From Bauldia sp. (lineage in GTDB: Bacteria > Pseudomonadota > Alphaproteobacteria > Rhizobiales > Kaistiaceae): a stretch of 46,063 bases of DNA. Positions 7,900 through 19,710 of this stretch are shown piece after piece. The notes under the pieces are model-generated. The model made no database searches. It worked only from the letters and a program-made list of their open reading frames with translations, and was not told where the DNA came from. The stretch covers positions 1 through 46,063 of the forward strand of contig NZ_JAGRLA010000091.1 of assembly GCF_020442045.1 (NCBI RefSeq). The letters are read 5' to 3'. Both the position numbers and the translations under genes were made by a program. Positions within the stretch are counted from its first letter, which is position 1. Every line of letters starts with the position of its first letter.

Positions 7900-10044
7900 T
7901 CACATGTCGAAGTTCGAGTCGAGAAGGTGGGTGACGAACACCCGCAACATCACCTTCGCGGTCGTCTGGGGGAGGACCTCGGCGAAGGGAGGCCAGGCTG
8001 CCTCGACCAGGGCCGTCGCATCGGCACGGCATTGGTCGAAGGCGCCGGATTGCTCGATCAGCTCGATCCCAACCGCCAGGTCGCCGGCCTGGGACGTAGA
8101 GCGGAGGCCATCGAGGATGCGGATCAGCTCGGCCTGTCCCGCGCCCTCGAGCAGGGACACCGCCTTGCGCGTCACGTAGGTGACCTTTCCCGACAGGACG
8201 TCCTCGCCCCGGGTCTTGCCCCATTCGGGCCTGGTCGAGAAATTCCTGATGTCGTCGAAGATCTGGAAAGCGATGCCCCAGCTTTCGCCGAAGTCCATCG
8301 CCGCCTTGCGAATCCTTTCGTCGGTTCCCGCCACGATGCAGTCGATCTCGGAGATCGTCTTCACGGCGGCAGCGGTCTTGTAGGCATGGGCTTGCAGGAT
8401 GAGCCCGGCAAGCCGGTCTGACGTCCAGAAGGCGGGGCCGCGGACGGTGGCCGCATCGGACCAGTAAAGGTCCTGCGCCTGTCCCATATGCGCCTGCACG
8501 AACATGGTGGTGATCGCCCTGTAGATCGCGTCGCGCTGCTCCGGCACCAGCGCCGGGTGGTCGGAAAGGGTGAGGAGCGGAAGGAAATAGAGCTGGTTGC
8601 CGGCATTGATCGCGGTGGGCAGGCCGTAGCGGCGATGGATCGTCGGCGCGCCGCGCCGCGTCGCGGAATTGTCCTCAATGTCGTCGATGATCACCGATCC
8701 GTTGTGGATGAATTCGGAGATGACCGAGACCAGGGTCTCGTATGGCGCAAGCTCGACGCCGAGGGCGTCGAGCAGCATGAGCCCGTAGACGGGACGCCAG
8801 TGCTTGCCGCCGCGATCGAAGAGGTCCCATGCCGGGGTCGCGAGCATTGCGGTCTGGGCGTGGCTGTCGAAGGCCCAGCGCGGCTCTCCGACAAAGCCGG
8901 CAAGCCGGTCATCGTCGAGCTCGCGCGGAAGGAAGCGATGCATCGTCGCGTCGATGCGCTCGATCCACTGACGCTGGTAGGACCCGAAGTCGAGGATCAG
9001 GCCATAGCCGTTGAGCTCAAGCCGGGCCCGGCCGGTGGCGGGCCGGTCTCCAAGCACGCCCTCGATGCGGCCGACGCCCTCCCAGATCACGTTGGTGACG
9101 CCGAAGACGGGGATCTCCTGGCCGTCGGCCAGCGGTTCGAAGACGAGATCGGCGCCGAGCGAGGGAATGGCGATGCGGCAGGCCACCGGATAGGCGATCA
9201 TCGAATCGGGGCTGACCCATTGACGGAGCGGGGAGATGTCAGCGTCATGCACAGTCCGAGGCAGTTCGCCGGGAGCGAACAGAACGGCCAGACGGCCGAC
9301 CGCATCCCGCGAATGCATGTTGCGGCGGACCATGACAATGAGGTCGGTGCCGTCATCGAGGTTGATGCCGAGCCAGTCCCAGCCGAGCAGTTCGGCACTG
9401 GCGCCGAGCGTCTTCATCCATCCGTAGTCGCCCCACTGATGGTCCATCCAGGCTTCGCCGCGGATGGCCTCGCCGTCGACCGTGCCGGTCAGGGTCAGGC
9501 GCGGGCAGCTCTGGTAGGCCATGGCACCCGCGGGCGGGCAGTCGTCATTCAGCCACGTCGCGACCGGGCTTGCCGACATCGCGCAAACCGCACCGTCGTC
9601 GGGCATGGAGAACCGCATCGCGATGCCATCGCCGTCCTCGTCGAGAGCGAAGTCGCCCCAGTCGATCGCCAGGCGATCCTTCGCCATGGAGACCGGCCGC
9701 GCCGAAAGCAGGATCGGAGAGGGCACCCCGCCACGCTCGATCTCGGCAGTGAAGGCATCGACAAGGTTGCGGTTGATGCCCGCGCCCCGCAGTTCGTCCG
9801 GCGCCGCGCGGAGGAAGTGGTCGACCAGGCCGGGGGAGACTTCGCTGCGGACGGTGTGCTCGCCTTTCGCTTCGTCGAAAGACGACAGCAGGAGCATGTG
9901 TCCCTCGCCATTGCCGTCCCGCGATGCCTGGCGAAAGACCGAGGCTATGAAATCGCGCCGGTGACCGTCCGCCATCTCGAACCAGCCATGCACGAACCAC
10001 CACTCGATCGACGAGCCGCTCCGCGGCGCAAGTTTCGGCGCCAT
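7900..10044 (-). CDS. Fusion: CrtC/AttH lipocalin-like domain plus polyprenyl diphosphate synthase
   Basis: This is one uninterrupted 714-residue frame. Residues 1 to about 375 resemble the carotenoid 1,2-hydratase CrtC / AttH lipocalin-like family: SSIEWWFVHGWFE at 11-23, GEAWMDHQWGDYGW near 197-210, and a second barrel with SYQRQWIERID. Residues about 400-714 are an all-alpha isoprenyl diphosphate synthase: GGKHWRP (GGK at 412-414), first Asp-rich motif DDIEDNSATRRG (DDIED 454-458), GQAQDLYW, and second Asp-rich motif DDIRN (597-601). DDIEDNS plus an Asn in the second motif recalls type III (eukaryotic-like) GGPP synthases rather than IspA or octaprenyl synthases. It probably makes a prenyl diphosphate and then hydrates, cyclises or binds the product; that second step is inference. 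No carotenoid or terpene gene is adjacent. Confidence 0.85.
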   Translation of the reverse strand: MAPKLAPRSGSSIEWWFVHGWFEMADGHRRDFIASVFRQASRDGNGEGHMLLLSSFDEAKGEHTVRSEVSPGLVDHFLRAAPDELRGAGINRNLVDAFTAEIERGGVPSPILLSARPVSMAKDRLAIDWGDFALDEDGDGIAMRFSMPDDGAVCAMSASPVATWLNDDCPPAGAMAYQSCPRLTLTGTVDGEAIRGEAWMDHQWGDYGWMKTLGASAELLGWDWLGINLDDGTDLIVMVRRNMHSRDAVGRLAVLFAPGELPRTVHDADISPLRQWVSPDSMIAYPVACRIAIPSLGADLVFEPLADGQEIPVFGVTNVIWEGVGRIEGVLGDRPATGRARLELNGYGLILDFGSYQRQWIERIDATMHRFLPRELDDDRLAGFVGEPRWAFDSHAQTAMLATPAWDLFDRGGKHWRPVYGLMLLDALGVELAPYETLVSVISEFIHNGSVIIDDIEDNSATRRGAPTIHRRYGLPTAINAGNQLYFLPLLTLSDHPALVPEQRDAIYRAITTMFVQAHMGQAQDLYWSDAATVRGPAFWTSDRLAGLILQAHAYKTAAAVKTISEIDCIVAGTDERIRKAAMDFGESWGIAFQIFDDIRNFSTRPEWGKTRGEDVLSGKVTYVTRKAVSLLEGAGQAELIRILDGLRSTSQAGDLAVGIELIEQSGAFDQCRADATALVEAAWPPFAEVLPQTTAKVMLRVFVTHLLDSNFDM

Positions 10045-10190
10045 GAACCAACAACCCCCGATTTATCCCCACCGCGACCGTATACGAGTGTTTCGCGGTT
10101 AGCGACGGCGGCGAGCATGGCCCGCATTCCGGTCGGGGACGGCTCCAGGAGAGGGACAGCGGGGCGGCAGCGCCAGCGCGACGCCGCGGT

Positions 10191-11174
10191 TCACGGGGCG
10201 CGGCGGTTGTCGCGGGCAGGGCCTTCTTCGCGTGCCTGATAGTCGCGGCGCTTGATCAGCGCCACCAGCGCGAAGCTGATGATGACGAGCAGGAACCACG
10301 AGCCGAGCTTCGGCAGCCCGACGATGGTCCATGCCTCCCGCTGGCCGGGATAGAGCCAGGTCCGCGTGTAGGTGCCGATGTTCTCCGCGAACCAGATGAA
10401 GGCGGCGATGAGGACGAATCCGAGGAGAAGCGGCATCCAGCGCGCCTTCCGCCAGACGACGAAGTAGACCCTGGTCCGCCAGAGCAGCGCTGCCGCCGCC
10501 GCGAACAGCACGAGGCGGAGGTCGACGACATAGTGGTGGGTGAAGAAGTTGGCGTAGCTCGCCGCGCTCACGAGCCCGAGCGCCCAGAGCGGCGGCTGGC
10601 CGGTGAAGCGGAGGTGGAAGAGCCGCCAGGCGCGGCAGAGGTAGCTGCCGATGCAGGAATACATGAAGCCGGTGAAGAGCGGTACGCCGCCAATGTGGAA
10701 AAAGCTCGGGTCGGGATAGATCCAGGACCCCTGGGCGGTCTTGAAGATCTCCATCACGGTGCCGACGATGTGGTAGGCGAGGATGACCTTCGCTTCCTCG
10801 AAGGTCTCGAGCCGGAAGGCGAGCAGACCCGCCTGCACGGTCAGCGCAGCGAGGAAGAGGAAGTCGTAGCGCGCCAGCGCGGCGTCCCGCGGGTACCAAT
10901 AGTGGGTGGCGATCAGGAGGGCGAGCATGATGCCGCCGAAGAGGCACGCCCAGGCCTGCTTCATGCCGAAACGGAGGAACTCGTAGCCGGCGGCGGCAAA
11001 AGGGCCGCGCGCCATCATCCGCCCGGCGAAACGGCGCTCGGCGGCTACGTAGGGGCGCAGGAATCCCCACGCGGCGGCGGCGCTTTCCGGCGAGCCCGCG
11101 AAGCGGTCGCCAACCCGGCGGACCGCGCCATGCACCCTGCGCGGGAAATCGCGTATCCCGGTTGTTTCTGACAA
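10191..11174 (-). CDS. DUF817 family integral membrane protein
   Basis: The protein has 327 residues from a TTG start, with about eight hydrophobic segments between residues 80 and 310. The family signature is clear in the middle: EIFKTAQGSWIYPDPSFFHI followed by GGVPLFTGFMYSCIGSYLCRAWR and later NFFTHHYVVDLR. DUF817 proteins are inner-membrane proteins of unknown function; some resemble carotenoid-pathway or lipid-modifying membrane proteins only in general topology. The gene is leftward, 146 bases upstream of the lipocalin-prenyl synthase fusion, so the two could be cotranscribed, which hints at a lipid or isoprenoid link but does not prove it. Confidence 0.85.
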   Translation of the reverse strand: MSETTGIRDFPRRVHGAVRRVGDRFAGSPESAAAAWGFLRPYVAAERRFAGRMMARGPFAAAGYEFLRFGMKQAWACLFGGIMLALLIATHYWYPRDAALARYDFLFLAALTVQAGLLAFRLETFEEAKVILAYHIVGTVMEIFKTAQGSWIYPDPSFFHIGGVPLFTGFMYSCIGSYLCRAWRLFHLRFTGQPPLWALGLVSAASYANFFTHHYVVDLRLVLFAAAAALLWRTRVYFVVWRKARWMPLLLGFVLIAAFIWFAENIGTYTRTWLYPGQREAWTIVGLPKLGSWFLLVIISFALVALIKRRDYQAREEGPARDNRRAP

Positions 11175-11583
11175 GCGCCCCTGCCGGTTACCTTTCCCGC
11201 CATGCCGGAGGACGACTGGCCGGCCCCGGTGCGCGATCCGCTACCCAGCTTGTGCCCCTCTTGTCGGGCGATTTCGGGGCAGGAAAGCCGATGGCGGTCA
11301 TGCGGGCGCAGGTCCGCCCGAATGGCGGGACCGGCGATCCGTCACCAATCGAGGCGCGCCCGTGCGGATCATTTCGCTGCGCCGCGACAGGACAACCGAA
11401 TTCCGTGCGTTTCGCCATGTTGCCCTGACTACGGGCCTATGCTAATCGAACCGGCGAAATAAGGGGCGGGGCTGGTCAGGCAAACGTCGCGTCAGCCCAA
11501 GACTTCAATCCGTTCAAGGCCTTGAACAGAAACAAGCCGGGCTTCGCGATAAGGGGCCTCGCACGTCGGAGAACTGGGGACAG
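11175..11583. other. Divergent intergenic region upstream of atpH, with a perfect 16-base palindrome
   Basis: This 409-base gap separates the DUF817 gene (leftward) from the ATP synthase operon (rightward) and should hold both promoters. A perfect palindrome, GTTCAAGGCCTTGAAC, lies at 11512-11527, 57 bases before the atpH start. A possible promoter upstream of it is TTGCCC, 17 bases, TAATCG (about 11420-11450), which is weak. No convincing ORF, RNA gene or repeat is visible in the rest. Confidence 0.4.
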
Positions 11584-12143
11584 GTGGCGGACAATTCATC
11601 TCCCGTTTCGGGGCTGGCAGAGCGCTACGCAACCGCTCTGTTCGAACTGGCCGAGGATGACAAGGCGCTGGCGGCGCTCGAGACGGATGTGGGGCGTTTC
11701 GCCACCATGCACGACGAGAGCGACGATCTCCAGAGCTTCATCCGCAGCCCGATCTATTCGGCCGAGGAGCAGCTTCGCGGCATCACCGCGGTGCTCGAGA
11801 AGGCGGAAGTCACCGGAACGGTCGGCAATTTCTTCAAGGTGGTGGCCGGCAACAGGCGGCTCTTCGCGGTTCCCGAGATCATCACCGCCTTCCGCCGGCT
11901 GATGGCCGAGAAGCGCGGCGAGACGACGGCGCAGGTGACCAGCGCCGAGCCGCTGACCGACGACCAGATCGCGTCGCTCAAGGCCGCCCTGAAAGAATCC
12001 CTCGGCAAGGATGTCGCCCTCGACATCCGTGTCGATCCCGCGCTGATCGGCGGGCTGATCGTCAAGGTCGGCAGCCGCATGATCGATTCCTCGCTGAGGA
12101 CTAAACTCAGTTCACTCAAGCTCGCCATGAAAGAGGTCGGCTG

Positions 12144-12144
<1 letters not shown>
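11584..12144 (+). CDS. atpH: F1F0 ATP synthase subunit delta
   Basis: Delta forms the peripheral-stalk cap that joins F1 to the b subunits (it is the OSCP equivalent). The 186-residue protein begins at GTG and shows the helical N-domain ([19 protein letters not shown]), the conserved [22 protein letters not shown] region and the C-terminal strand-helix with [22 protein letters not shown] and SLRTKL. A purine-rich GGGGACAGG precedes the start. It is first in atpHAGDC and its TGA overlaps the atpA ATG by one base (TGATG), so translation is coupled. Confidence 0.96.
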
Positions 12145-13673
<1,529 letters not shown>

Positions 13674-13708
13674 GGCTTACCCGGAACCGGATGACAGGCG
13701 TCTAGGCG

Positions 13709-14593
13709 ATGGCGAGCCTCAAGGAACTCCGCAACCGTATCGCTTCGGTCAAAGCGACGCAGAAGATCACGCGGGCCATGCAGATGGTCGCGGCATCCAA
13801 GCTGCGCCGCGCCCAGGCCGCCGCCGAGGCGGCGCGTCCCTATTCGGTGCGGATGAACACGGTCCTCGCGAATCTGGCCAAGCCGCTGAGGGGGCGCGAC
13901 GATGCTCCGCGGCTTCTCGCCGGCACCGGTCGCGACGACGTCCACCTGCTGGTGGTCTGCACGGCGGAGCGCGGGCTCTGCGGCGCGTTCAACTCCTCGA
14001 TCGCCCGACTGGCGCGCGACCATGCCGTCCGCCTTGCCGGAGAAGGCAAGACGGTCAAGATCCTCTGCGTCGGCAAGAAGGGTCACGACATCCTGAAGCG
14101 CCGCTTCAGGTCGGAGATCATCGACCTGGTCGACCTGCGCGGCGTCAAGCAGCTCGCCTTCACCGATGCCGACGGCATCGGCAACAGGGTGCGCGATCTC
14201 TTTGCCGAGGGCGGCTTCGACGTCTGCACGCTGTTCTTCGCCGAGTTCAAGTCGGTGATCAACCAGGTGCCGACGGCGCTGCAGCTGGTGCCGGCCCAGA
14301 TCGACAGCGAAGGCGAGGGCGAAGTCGCCGGCGGCGAGGCGGTCTACGAATACGAGCCGGACGAGGAATCGATCCTCACCGACCTGCTGCCGCGCAACCT
14401 GTCGGTCCAGATCTTCCGGGCGCTGCTCGAGAACGCGGCCTCCGAGATGGGGGCGAAGATGTCGGCGATGGATAACGCGACCCGCAACGCCGGCGAGATG
14501 ATCAATGCGCTGACGCTCACCTATAATCGCAGCCGTCAGGCGCAGATCACCAAGGAACTCATCGAAATCATCTCGGGCGCAGAGGCGCTCTGA
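13709..14593 (+). CDS. atpG: F1F0 ATP synthase subunit gamma
   Basis: Gamma is the rotating central shaft of F1. The 294-residue protein has the two long coiled-coil ends that fill the alpha3beta3 cavity: [20 protein letters not shown] at the N terminus with [15 protein letters not shown], and the C-terminal [20 protein letters not shown] with the [16 protein letters not shown] ending. The central Rossmann-like part contains [12 protein letters not shown]. The spacing to atpA (35 bases) and atpD (23 bases) fits one transcript. The Shine-Dalgarno sequence is weak. Confidence 0.97.
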   Translation: MASLKELRNRIASVKATQKITRAMQMVAASKLRRAQAAAEAARPYSVRMNTVLANLAKPLRGRDDAPRLLAGTGRDDVHLLVVCTAERGLCGAFNSSIARLARDHAVRLAGEGKTVKILCVGKKGHDILKRRFRSEIIDLVDLRGVKQLAFTDADGIGNRVRDLFAEGGFDVCTLFFAEFKSVINQVPTALQLVPAQIDSEGEGEVAGGEAVYEYEPDEESILTDLLPRNLSVQIFRALLENAASEMGAKMSAMDNATRNAGEMINALTLTYNRSRQAQITKELIEIISGAEAL

Positions 14594-14613
14594 ACGGAAT
14601 CCAGCAGAGGTAG

Positions 14614-16083
<1,470 letters not shown>

Positions 16084-16144
16084 GCCGGCCAGAAGCAAGC
16101 CGTCGACCGGCGCATGGGCGACGGCGTGAAGTCAGGAAACGAAG

Positions 16145-16546
16145 ATGGCTGATCCGTTTCAGTTCGAACTGGTTGCGCCCGAGAAGCTCCTGATATCGGA
16201 GCCGGTCAACGAGGTGGTTATCCCGGGAAGCGAGGGCTATTTCACCGTCCTCAAGGGGCATGCCTCCTACATGTCGACGATGCGGCCCGGCGTCGTCGAG
16301 GTCGCCCGCGGCAACGCGAGGGACCGGATCTTCGTTCGCGGCGGCTTTGCCGATGTCAATGTCGAAGGGCTGACGATCCTCGCCGAACAGGCGATCCCGC
16401 TCGAGGAACTCGATGCGGCGACGCTGGCCCAGGAAGTCCAGAACGCGCAGGAAGACGTCAACGACGCCAAGGACGCCGAGACCAAGGCGGCCGCCGAACT
16501 GCGCCTTCACCAGCTCAAGGAAGTCCAGACCGCCAAGGGCGGCTGA
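16145..16546 (+). CDS. atpC: F1F0 ATP synthase subunit epsilon
   Basis: Epsilon binds gamma and tunes ATP hydrolysis. The 133-residue protein has the N-terminal beta-sandwich (FQFELVAPEKLL, VVIPGSEGYFTVLKGHASYM, VRGGFADVNVEGLTILAEQA) and a C-terminal helical hairpin rich in Ala, Glu and Asp. An AGGAAACGAAG sequence precedes the ATG. It is the last gene of the atpHAGDC operon and converges with rppH; a GC-rich hairpin lies between them. Confidence 0.96.
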   Translation: MADPFQFELVAPEKLLISEPVNEVVIPGSEGYFTVLKGHASYMSTMRPGVVEVARGNARDRIFVRGGFADVNVEGLTILAEQAIPLEELDAATLAQEVQNAQEDVNDAKDAETKAAAELRLHQLKEVQTAKGG

Positions 16547-16559
16547 TATCCCGGCGGAA

Positions 16560-16583
16560 CCGGGCGGGCCATGGCCGGCCCGG
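16560..16583. terminator. GC-rich hairpin between convergent atpC and rppH
   Basis: CCGGGCGGGCC (16560-16570) pairs with GGCCGGCCCGG (16573-16583) with one mismatch around a small AT-centred loop. It begins 14 bases after the atpC stop and ends 37 bases from the rppH stop, so it could end both transcripts. No T-run is present on either side, so Rho-independent action is uncertain. Confidence 0.4.
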
Positions 16584-16620
16584 GGCCGGGCGCGGGCCTC
16601 GCGTCTCCGCGATACCGAAT

Positions 16621-17160
16621 TCAGCCCGAGCCGATATCGGCGAAAGCTTCCGCCACCTGCTCATAGACGGCCCGCTTGAACGGGACGATGAGCTCGGGCA
16701 GGCGGGCGAGCGTCTCCCACCGCCATTCCGAGAATTCCCGGGGATCGCCGTCGCCGGGCTCGAGGACGTCGATCTCGGATTCGTCGCCCTCGAAGCGCAG
16801 CGCGAACCACTTCTGCTTCTGGCCGCGATAGCGCCCCTTCCACGAGATGCCGACGAGCGCCGGCGGCAGGTCATAGGTCAGCCAGCCCGGTGCCTCGCGG
16901 ATCAGGCTGACGCTCCTGATCGAAGTCTCCTCATAGAGCTCGCGGAGGGCGGCCTCATACGGGTCCTCGCCCTTGTCGAGGCCGCCCTGGGGCATCTGCC
17001 ACCAGTGGCCATCGCCTTCGCCCGCGGCTTCCTCGTCGGAACGGCGACCGACCCAGACCCGGCCGTCGGTATTGAACAGGGCGATACCGACGCACGGGCG
17101 GTAGGGAAGGTCTTGCATGGGGCTGGCCTTCGGCTTTCCGGCTTTCTTTTTCCTGCTCAT
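16621..17160 (-). CDS. rppH: RNA pyrophosphohydrolase (Nudix)
   Basis: RppH removes pyrophosphate from 5'-triphosphate mRNA and so starts decay. The 179-residue protein has the Nudix box [20 protein letters not shown] (about residues 59-78, completed by TSI), with GX5EX7REXXEE intact, and the RppH-type regions [21 protein letters not shown] and [10 protein letters not shown] Lys-rich N-terminal extension ([17 protein letters not shown]) precedes the domain; the inner ATG at MQDLPYRP is an alternative start. The first ATG is kept because it overlaps the stop of the upstream deacetylase gene as ATGA, a sign of coupled translation. Confidence 0.93.
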   Translation of the reverse strand: MSRKKKAGKPKASPMQDLPYRPCVGIALFNTDGRVWVGRRSDEEAAGEGDGHWWQMPQGGLDKGEDPYEAALRELYEETSIRSVSLIREAPGWLTYDLPPALVGISWKGRYRGQKQKWFALRFEGDESEIDVLEPGDGDPREFSEWRWETLARLPELIVPFKRAVYEQVAEAFADIGSG

Positions 17161-18290
17161 GTTCCGTCGGGGTGGACGATGTCCGAGATCGGGACAAGGG
17201 CAATGCCGCGGCTCGCGGCGGCCCTGGCGAAGGCGGCGACGCGATCGACGGTGGAGGGGAACGCGGTCGCCGTGGCGATGGCATAGCCGCGCTGCTCGGC
17301 GATCGCGACCAGCTGGTCGAGCCGCGCGTCGATGGCGGCCGGCGTGGTGTCGCCGTCGAGGACGAGGTCGGCCTTGAGCACCGGAGCGCTGCTCGACGCG
17401 ATGTTCATCACCCGGCTGCGCGCCGAGGAGCCATCGTCGAGAAACAGCAGCCCGCGGCCGGCGATATCGCCGATCACCGGGGCGAGCGCCTGATCGTCGC
17501 CGGTGAAGCGGGCGCCCATGTAGTTCATCACGCCGACATAGGTGGTGATCTGGCCGAGCAGCCAGTGCAGCCTGCCGAGATTCTTCGACGAGCCGGCGGC
17601 GACGGTGAGTGTGTTCGGTCCCGGATCGATGTCCGGGTAGTTATAGGGCTCCATCGGCAACTGGAGCAGGATCTCGTGACCGCCGGCGCGGGCCTCGGCG
17701 ACCATTGCCGGCTGGTCGTCGCCATAGGGCGGCAGGGCAAGGGTGACCTCGCCCGGAAGGCCGGCGATGGCCGCCTTGCCGGTTTCGCCTTCGATGCCGA
17801 TGCCGCCAATGACGATCGCGATCCGCTTCATCCCGTCGACATCGCCGACCGGCCGGGCATAGGCCTCGAGCGGCCGGGTGCCGTCGTCGCCGATGCGTGG
17901 CAGGAGGCCGCCATCCTCGCCGGGTTCGATCAGGTCCTCGCGCGGCGCCGCGGCGAGGCGGACCGGGCCCGGCCTGCCGGGATCGGTGATGACCACCTCG
18001 CCACCACCGACCTCGCCCAGGGTGCCCGTGGGCGTGACCTCGACCAGCGGCTCGGTCTGCCGGGGATAATCGTCGGCCGGCGGCGGGGCGATGCTCGCGG
18101 TGGGGCCCGCGTCGGGGGTGTCGACGGCGGCGACGACATGGGCCGGGTCGTCACCGCCCGCAATCAGGAAGACGAGCAGGCCGACGGCAAGGGCAAGGGG
18201 AGGGGCGATCAGCGCCACGATGACCAGCCACCTGCGCGGCTTGCGCTGCCGGGGGAGCCCGAGTGGCCTGGTCAGTTCGTCCGCCGCCAT
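17157..18290 (-). CDS. Divergent polysaccharide deacetylase family protein, membrane-anchored
   Basis: The protein has 377 residues from the ATG at 18290. A longer frame upstream is only the antisense-frame shadow of ctpA and has non-native, Ser/Arg-rich composition. The N terminus is basic, then one membrane span (about residues 20-44, [20 protein letters not shown]), a Pro/Asp/Ala-rich linker, and the divergent deacetylase domain from about residue 140 ([74 protein letters not shown]). This COG2861-type family commonly lies with envC and ctpA and probably acts on the cell wall from the periplasmic side. Its stop overlaps the rppH start by 4 bases. Confidence 0.87.
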   Translation of the reverse strand: MAADELTRPLGLPRQRKPRRWLVIVALIAPPLALAVGLLVFLIAGGDDPAHVVAAVDTPDAGPTASIAPPPADDYPRQTEPLVEVTPTGTLGEVGGGEVVITDPGRPGPVRLAAAPREDLIEPGEDGGLLPRIGDDGTRPLEAYARPVGDVDGMKRIAIVIGGIGIEGETGKAAIAGLPGEVTLALPPYGDDQPAMVAEARAGGHEILLQLPMEPYNYPDIDPGPNTLTVAAGSSKNLGRLHWLLGQITTYVGVMNYMGARFTGDDQALAPVIGDIAGRGLLFLDDGSSARSRVMNIASSSAPVLKADLVLDGDTTPAAIDARLDQLVAIAEQRGYAIATATAFPSTVDRVAAFARAAASRGIALVPISDIVHPDGT

Positions 18291-18363
18291 GACCGTCCGC
18301 GATGGGTGGAAGGAGAATCCCGGCGGCGGGCGACCGCCGCGCCGCCGGGACCGGTATTTTCGG

Positions 18364-19710
18364 TCAGTTCGGAATTCCGCGAGCCGGGTCCGGTGGGAAT
18401 TCGCTGTTGACCTGAAGGCCGTTGAGGAGGTCAAGCGCGTAGTGGAGCTGCTTGTCCTCGTCCGGGTCGGCGGGCACGTAGGCCAGCGAGCCGGATTCTT
18501 CCTTCTTGCCGTTGTCGGTGTCCTCGCCGACGAGATGGCCCTTGAGGCTCGCTTCGCCGCGCGGCTCGACATTGGCCGCGTCGGCGAGCTCCGGCGGAAG
18601 CTCCTGGACGACCTCGATGTCGGGATCGATGCCCTTGGCCTGGATCGACGTGCCGGACGGCGTGTAGTAGCGCGCGGTGGTCAGCCGCAGCGCGCCATTG
18701 GCGCCGAGCGGGATGATGGTCTGCACCGATCCCTTGCCGAAGGAGCGGGTGCCGATGATGGTCGCACGGCGGTGATCCTGGAGCGCGCCGGCAACGATCT
18801 CGGAGGCCGAGGCCGAACCGCCATTGACGAGGATGATCACCGGCTTGCCACCGGTGATATCGCCGGAATGGGCGTTGTAGCGCTGGGTCTCCTCGGCGTG
18901 GCGGCTGCGGGTCGAGACGATCTCGCCGCGGTCGAGGAAGGCGTCCGACACCGCGATCGCCTGGTCGAGCAGGCCGCCGGGATTGTTGCGCAGGTCGATG
19001 ATGTAGCCCTTGACCTTTGCCTTGCCGAGGTCGTCGTTGATCTTGTCGATCGCTTCCTTCAGGCCGTCGAAGGTCTGCTCGTTGAAGGAACTGATGCGGA
19101 CGTAGCCGACATCGCCTTCCTCGCGCGAGCGCACCGACTGAAGGGTGATTTCCTCGCGGACGAGATCGACGTCGAAGGGCTTTTCGACATTCTCGCGCTT
19201 GATGGTCAGGGTGATCGGGGTGTCGATCGGCCCGCGCATCTTCTCGACCGCCTCGTTGAGCGACAGGCCCTCGATCTGCTCGCCGTCGAGGGCGATGATC
19301 AGGTCATTGGCAAGGATACCGGCGCGCTGGGCGGGCGTATCGTCGATCGGCGATACGACCTTGATGACGCCGTCCTCCATGGTCACCTCGATGCCGAGAC
19401 CACCGAACTTGCCGCTGGTCTGGACCTGCATGTCCTTGAAGTTCTTGGGGCTGAGATAGCTGGAATGGGGATCGAGCCCGGCCAGCATGCCGTTGATCGC
19501 CGATTCGATCAGCGCGTTCTCGTCCGGCGTCTCGACATAGTCGGCGCGAATCCGCTCGAAAACGTCGCCGAAGAGGTTCAGTTCCCGATAGGTGTCAGCC
19601 GAGGCCGCATTCGCGGCGCTGCCAGAGAAGAACTGCGTCTGGGTCAGCGACACGGCGACGATCGCACCCAGCGCGGCGCCCGCGAGTAGAAGTGAGGCTT
19701 TGCGTATCAT
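18364..19710 (-). CDS. ctpA: Carboxy-terminal processing protease CtpA (S41 family)
   Basis: CtpA is a periplasmic serine protease that trims C termini and controls peptidoglycan hydrolases. The 448-residue protein starts with an uncleaved or cleaved hydrophobic leader (residues 4-25), then the S41 N-domain (DPHSSYLSPKNF), a PDZ domain (about 95-180, GGLGIEVTMEDGVIKVVSPI) and the protease core with NNPGGLL. The Ser-Lys dyad can be placed at Ser301 in GGSASASE and Lys326 in FGKGSVQ. The C terminus is acidic. The ATG overlaps the envC stop by 4 bases, giving an envC-ctpA-deacetylase-rppH unit. Confidence 0.95.
   Translation of the reverse strand: MIRKASLLLAGAALGAIVAVSLTQTQFFSGSAANAASADTYRELNLFGDVFERIRADYVETPDENALIESAINGMLAGLDPHSSYLSPKNFKDMQVQTSGKFGGLGIEVTMEDGVIKVVSPIDDTPAQRAGILANDLIIALDGEQIEGLSLNEAVEKMRGPIDTPITLTIKRENVEKPFDVDLVREEITLQSVRSREEGDVGYVRISSFNEQTFDGLKEAIDKINDDLGKAKVKGYIIDLRNNPGGLLDQAIAVSDAFLDRGEIVSTRSRHAEETQRYNAHSGDITGGKPVIILVNGGSASASEIVAGALQDHRRATIIGTRSFGKGSVQTIIPLGANGALRLTTARYYTPSGTSIQAKGIDPDIEVVQELPPELADAANVEPRGEASLKGHLVGEDTDNGKKEESGSLAYVPADPDEDKQLHYALDLLNGLQVNSEFPPDPARGIPN

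Noticed and set aside
18291..18572. N-terminal extension of the deacetylase
   Set aside because: It overlaps the end of ctpA in another frame and is Ser/Arg-rich; the membrane-anchored start at 18290 fits the family.
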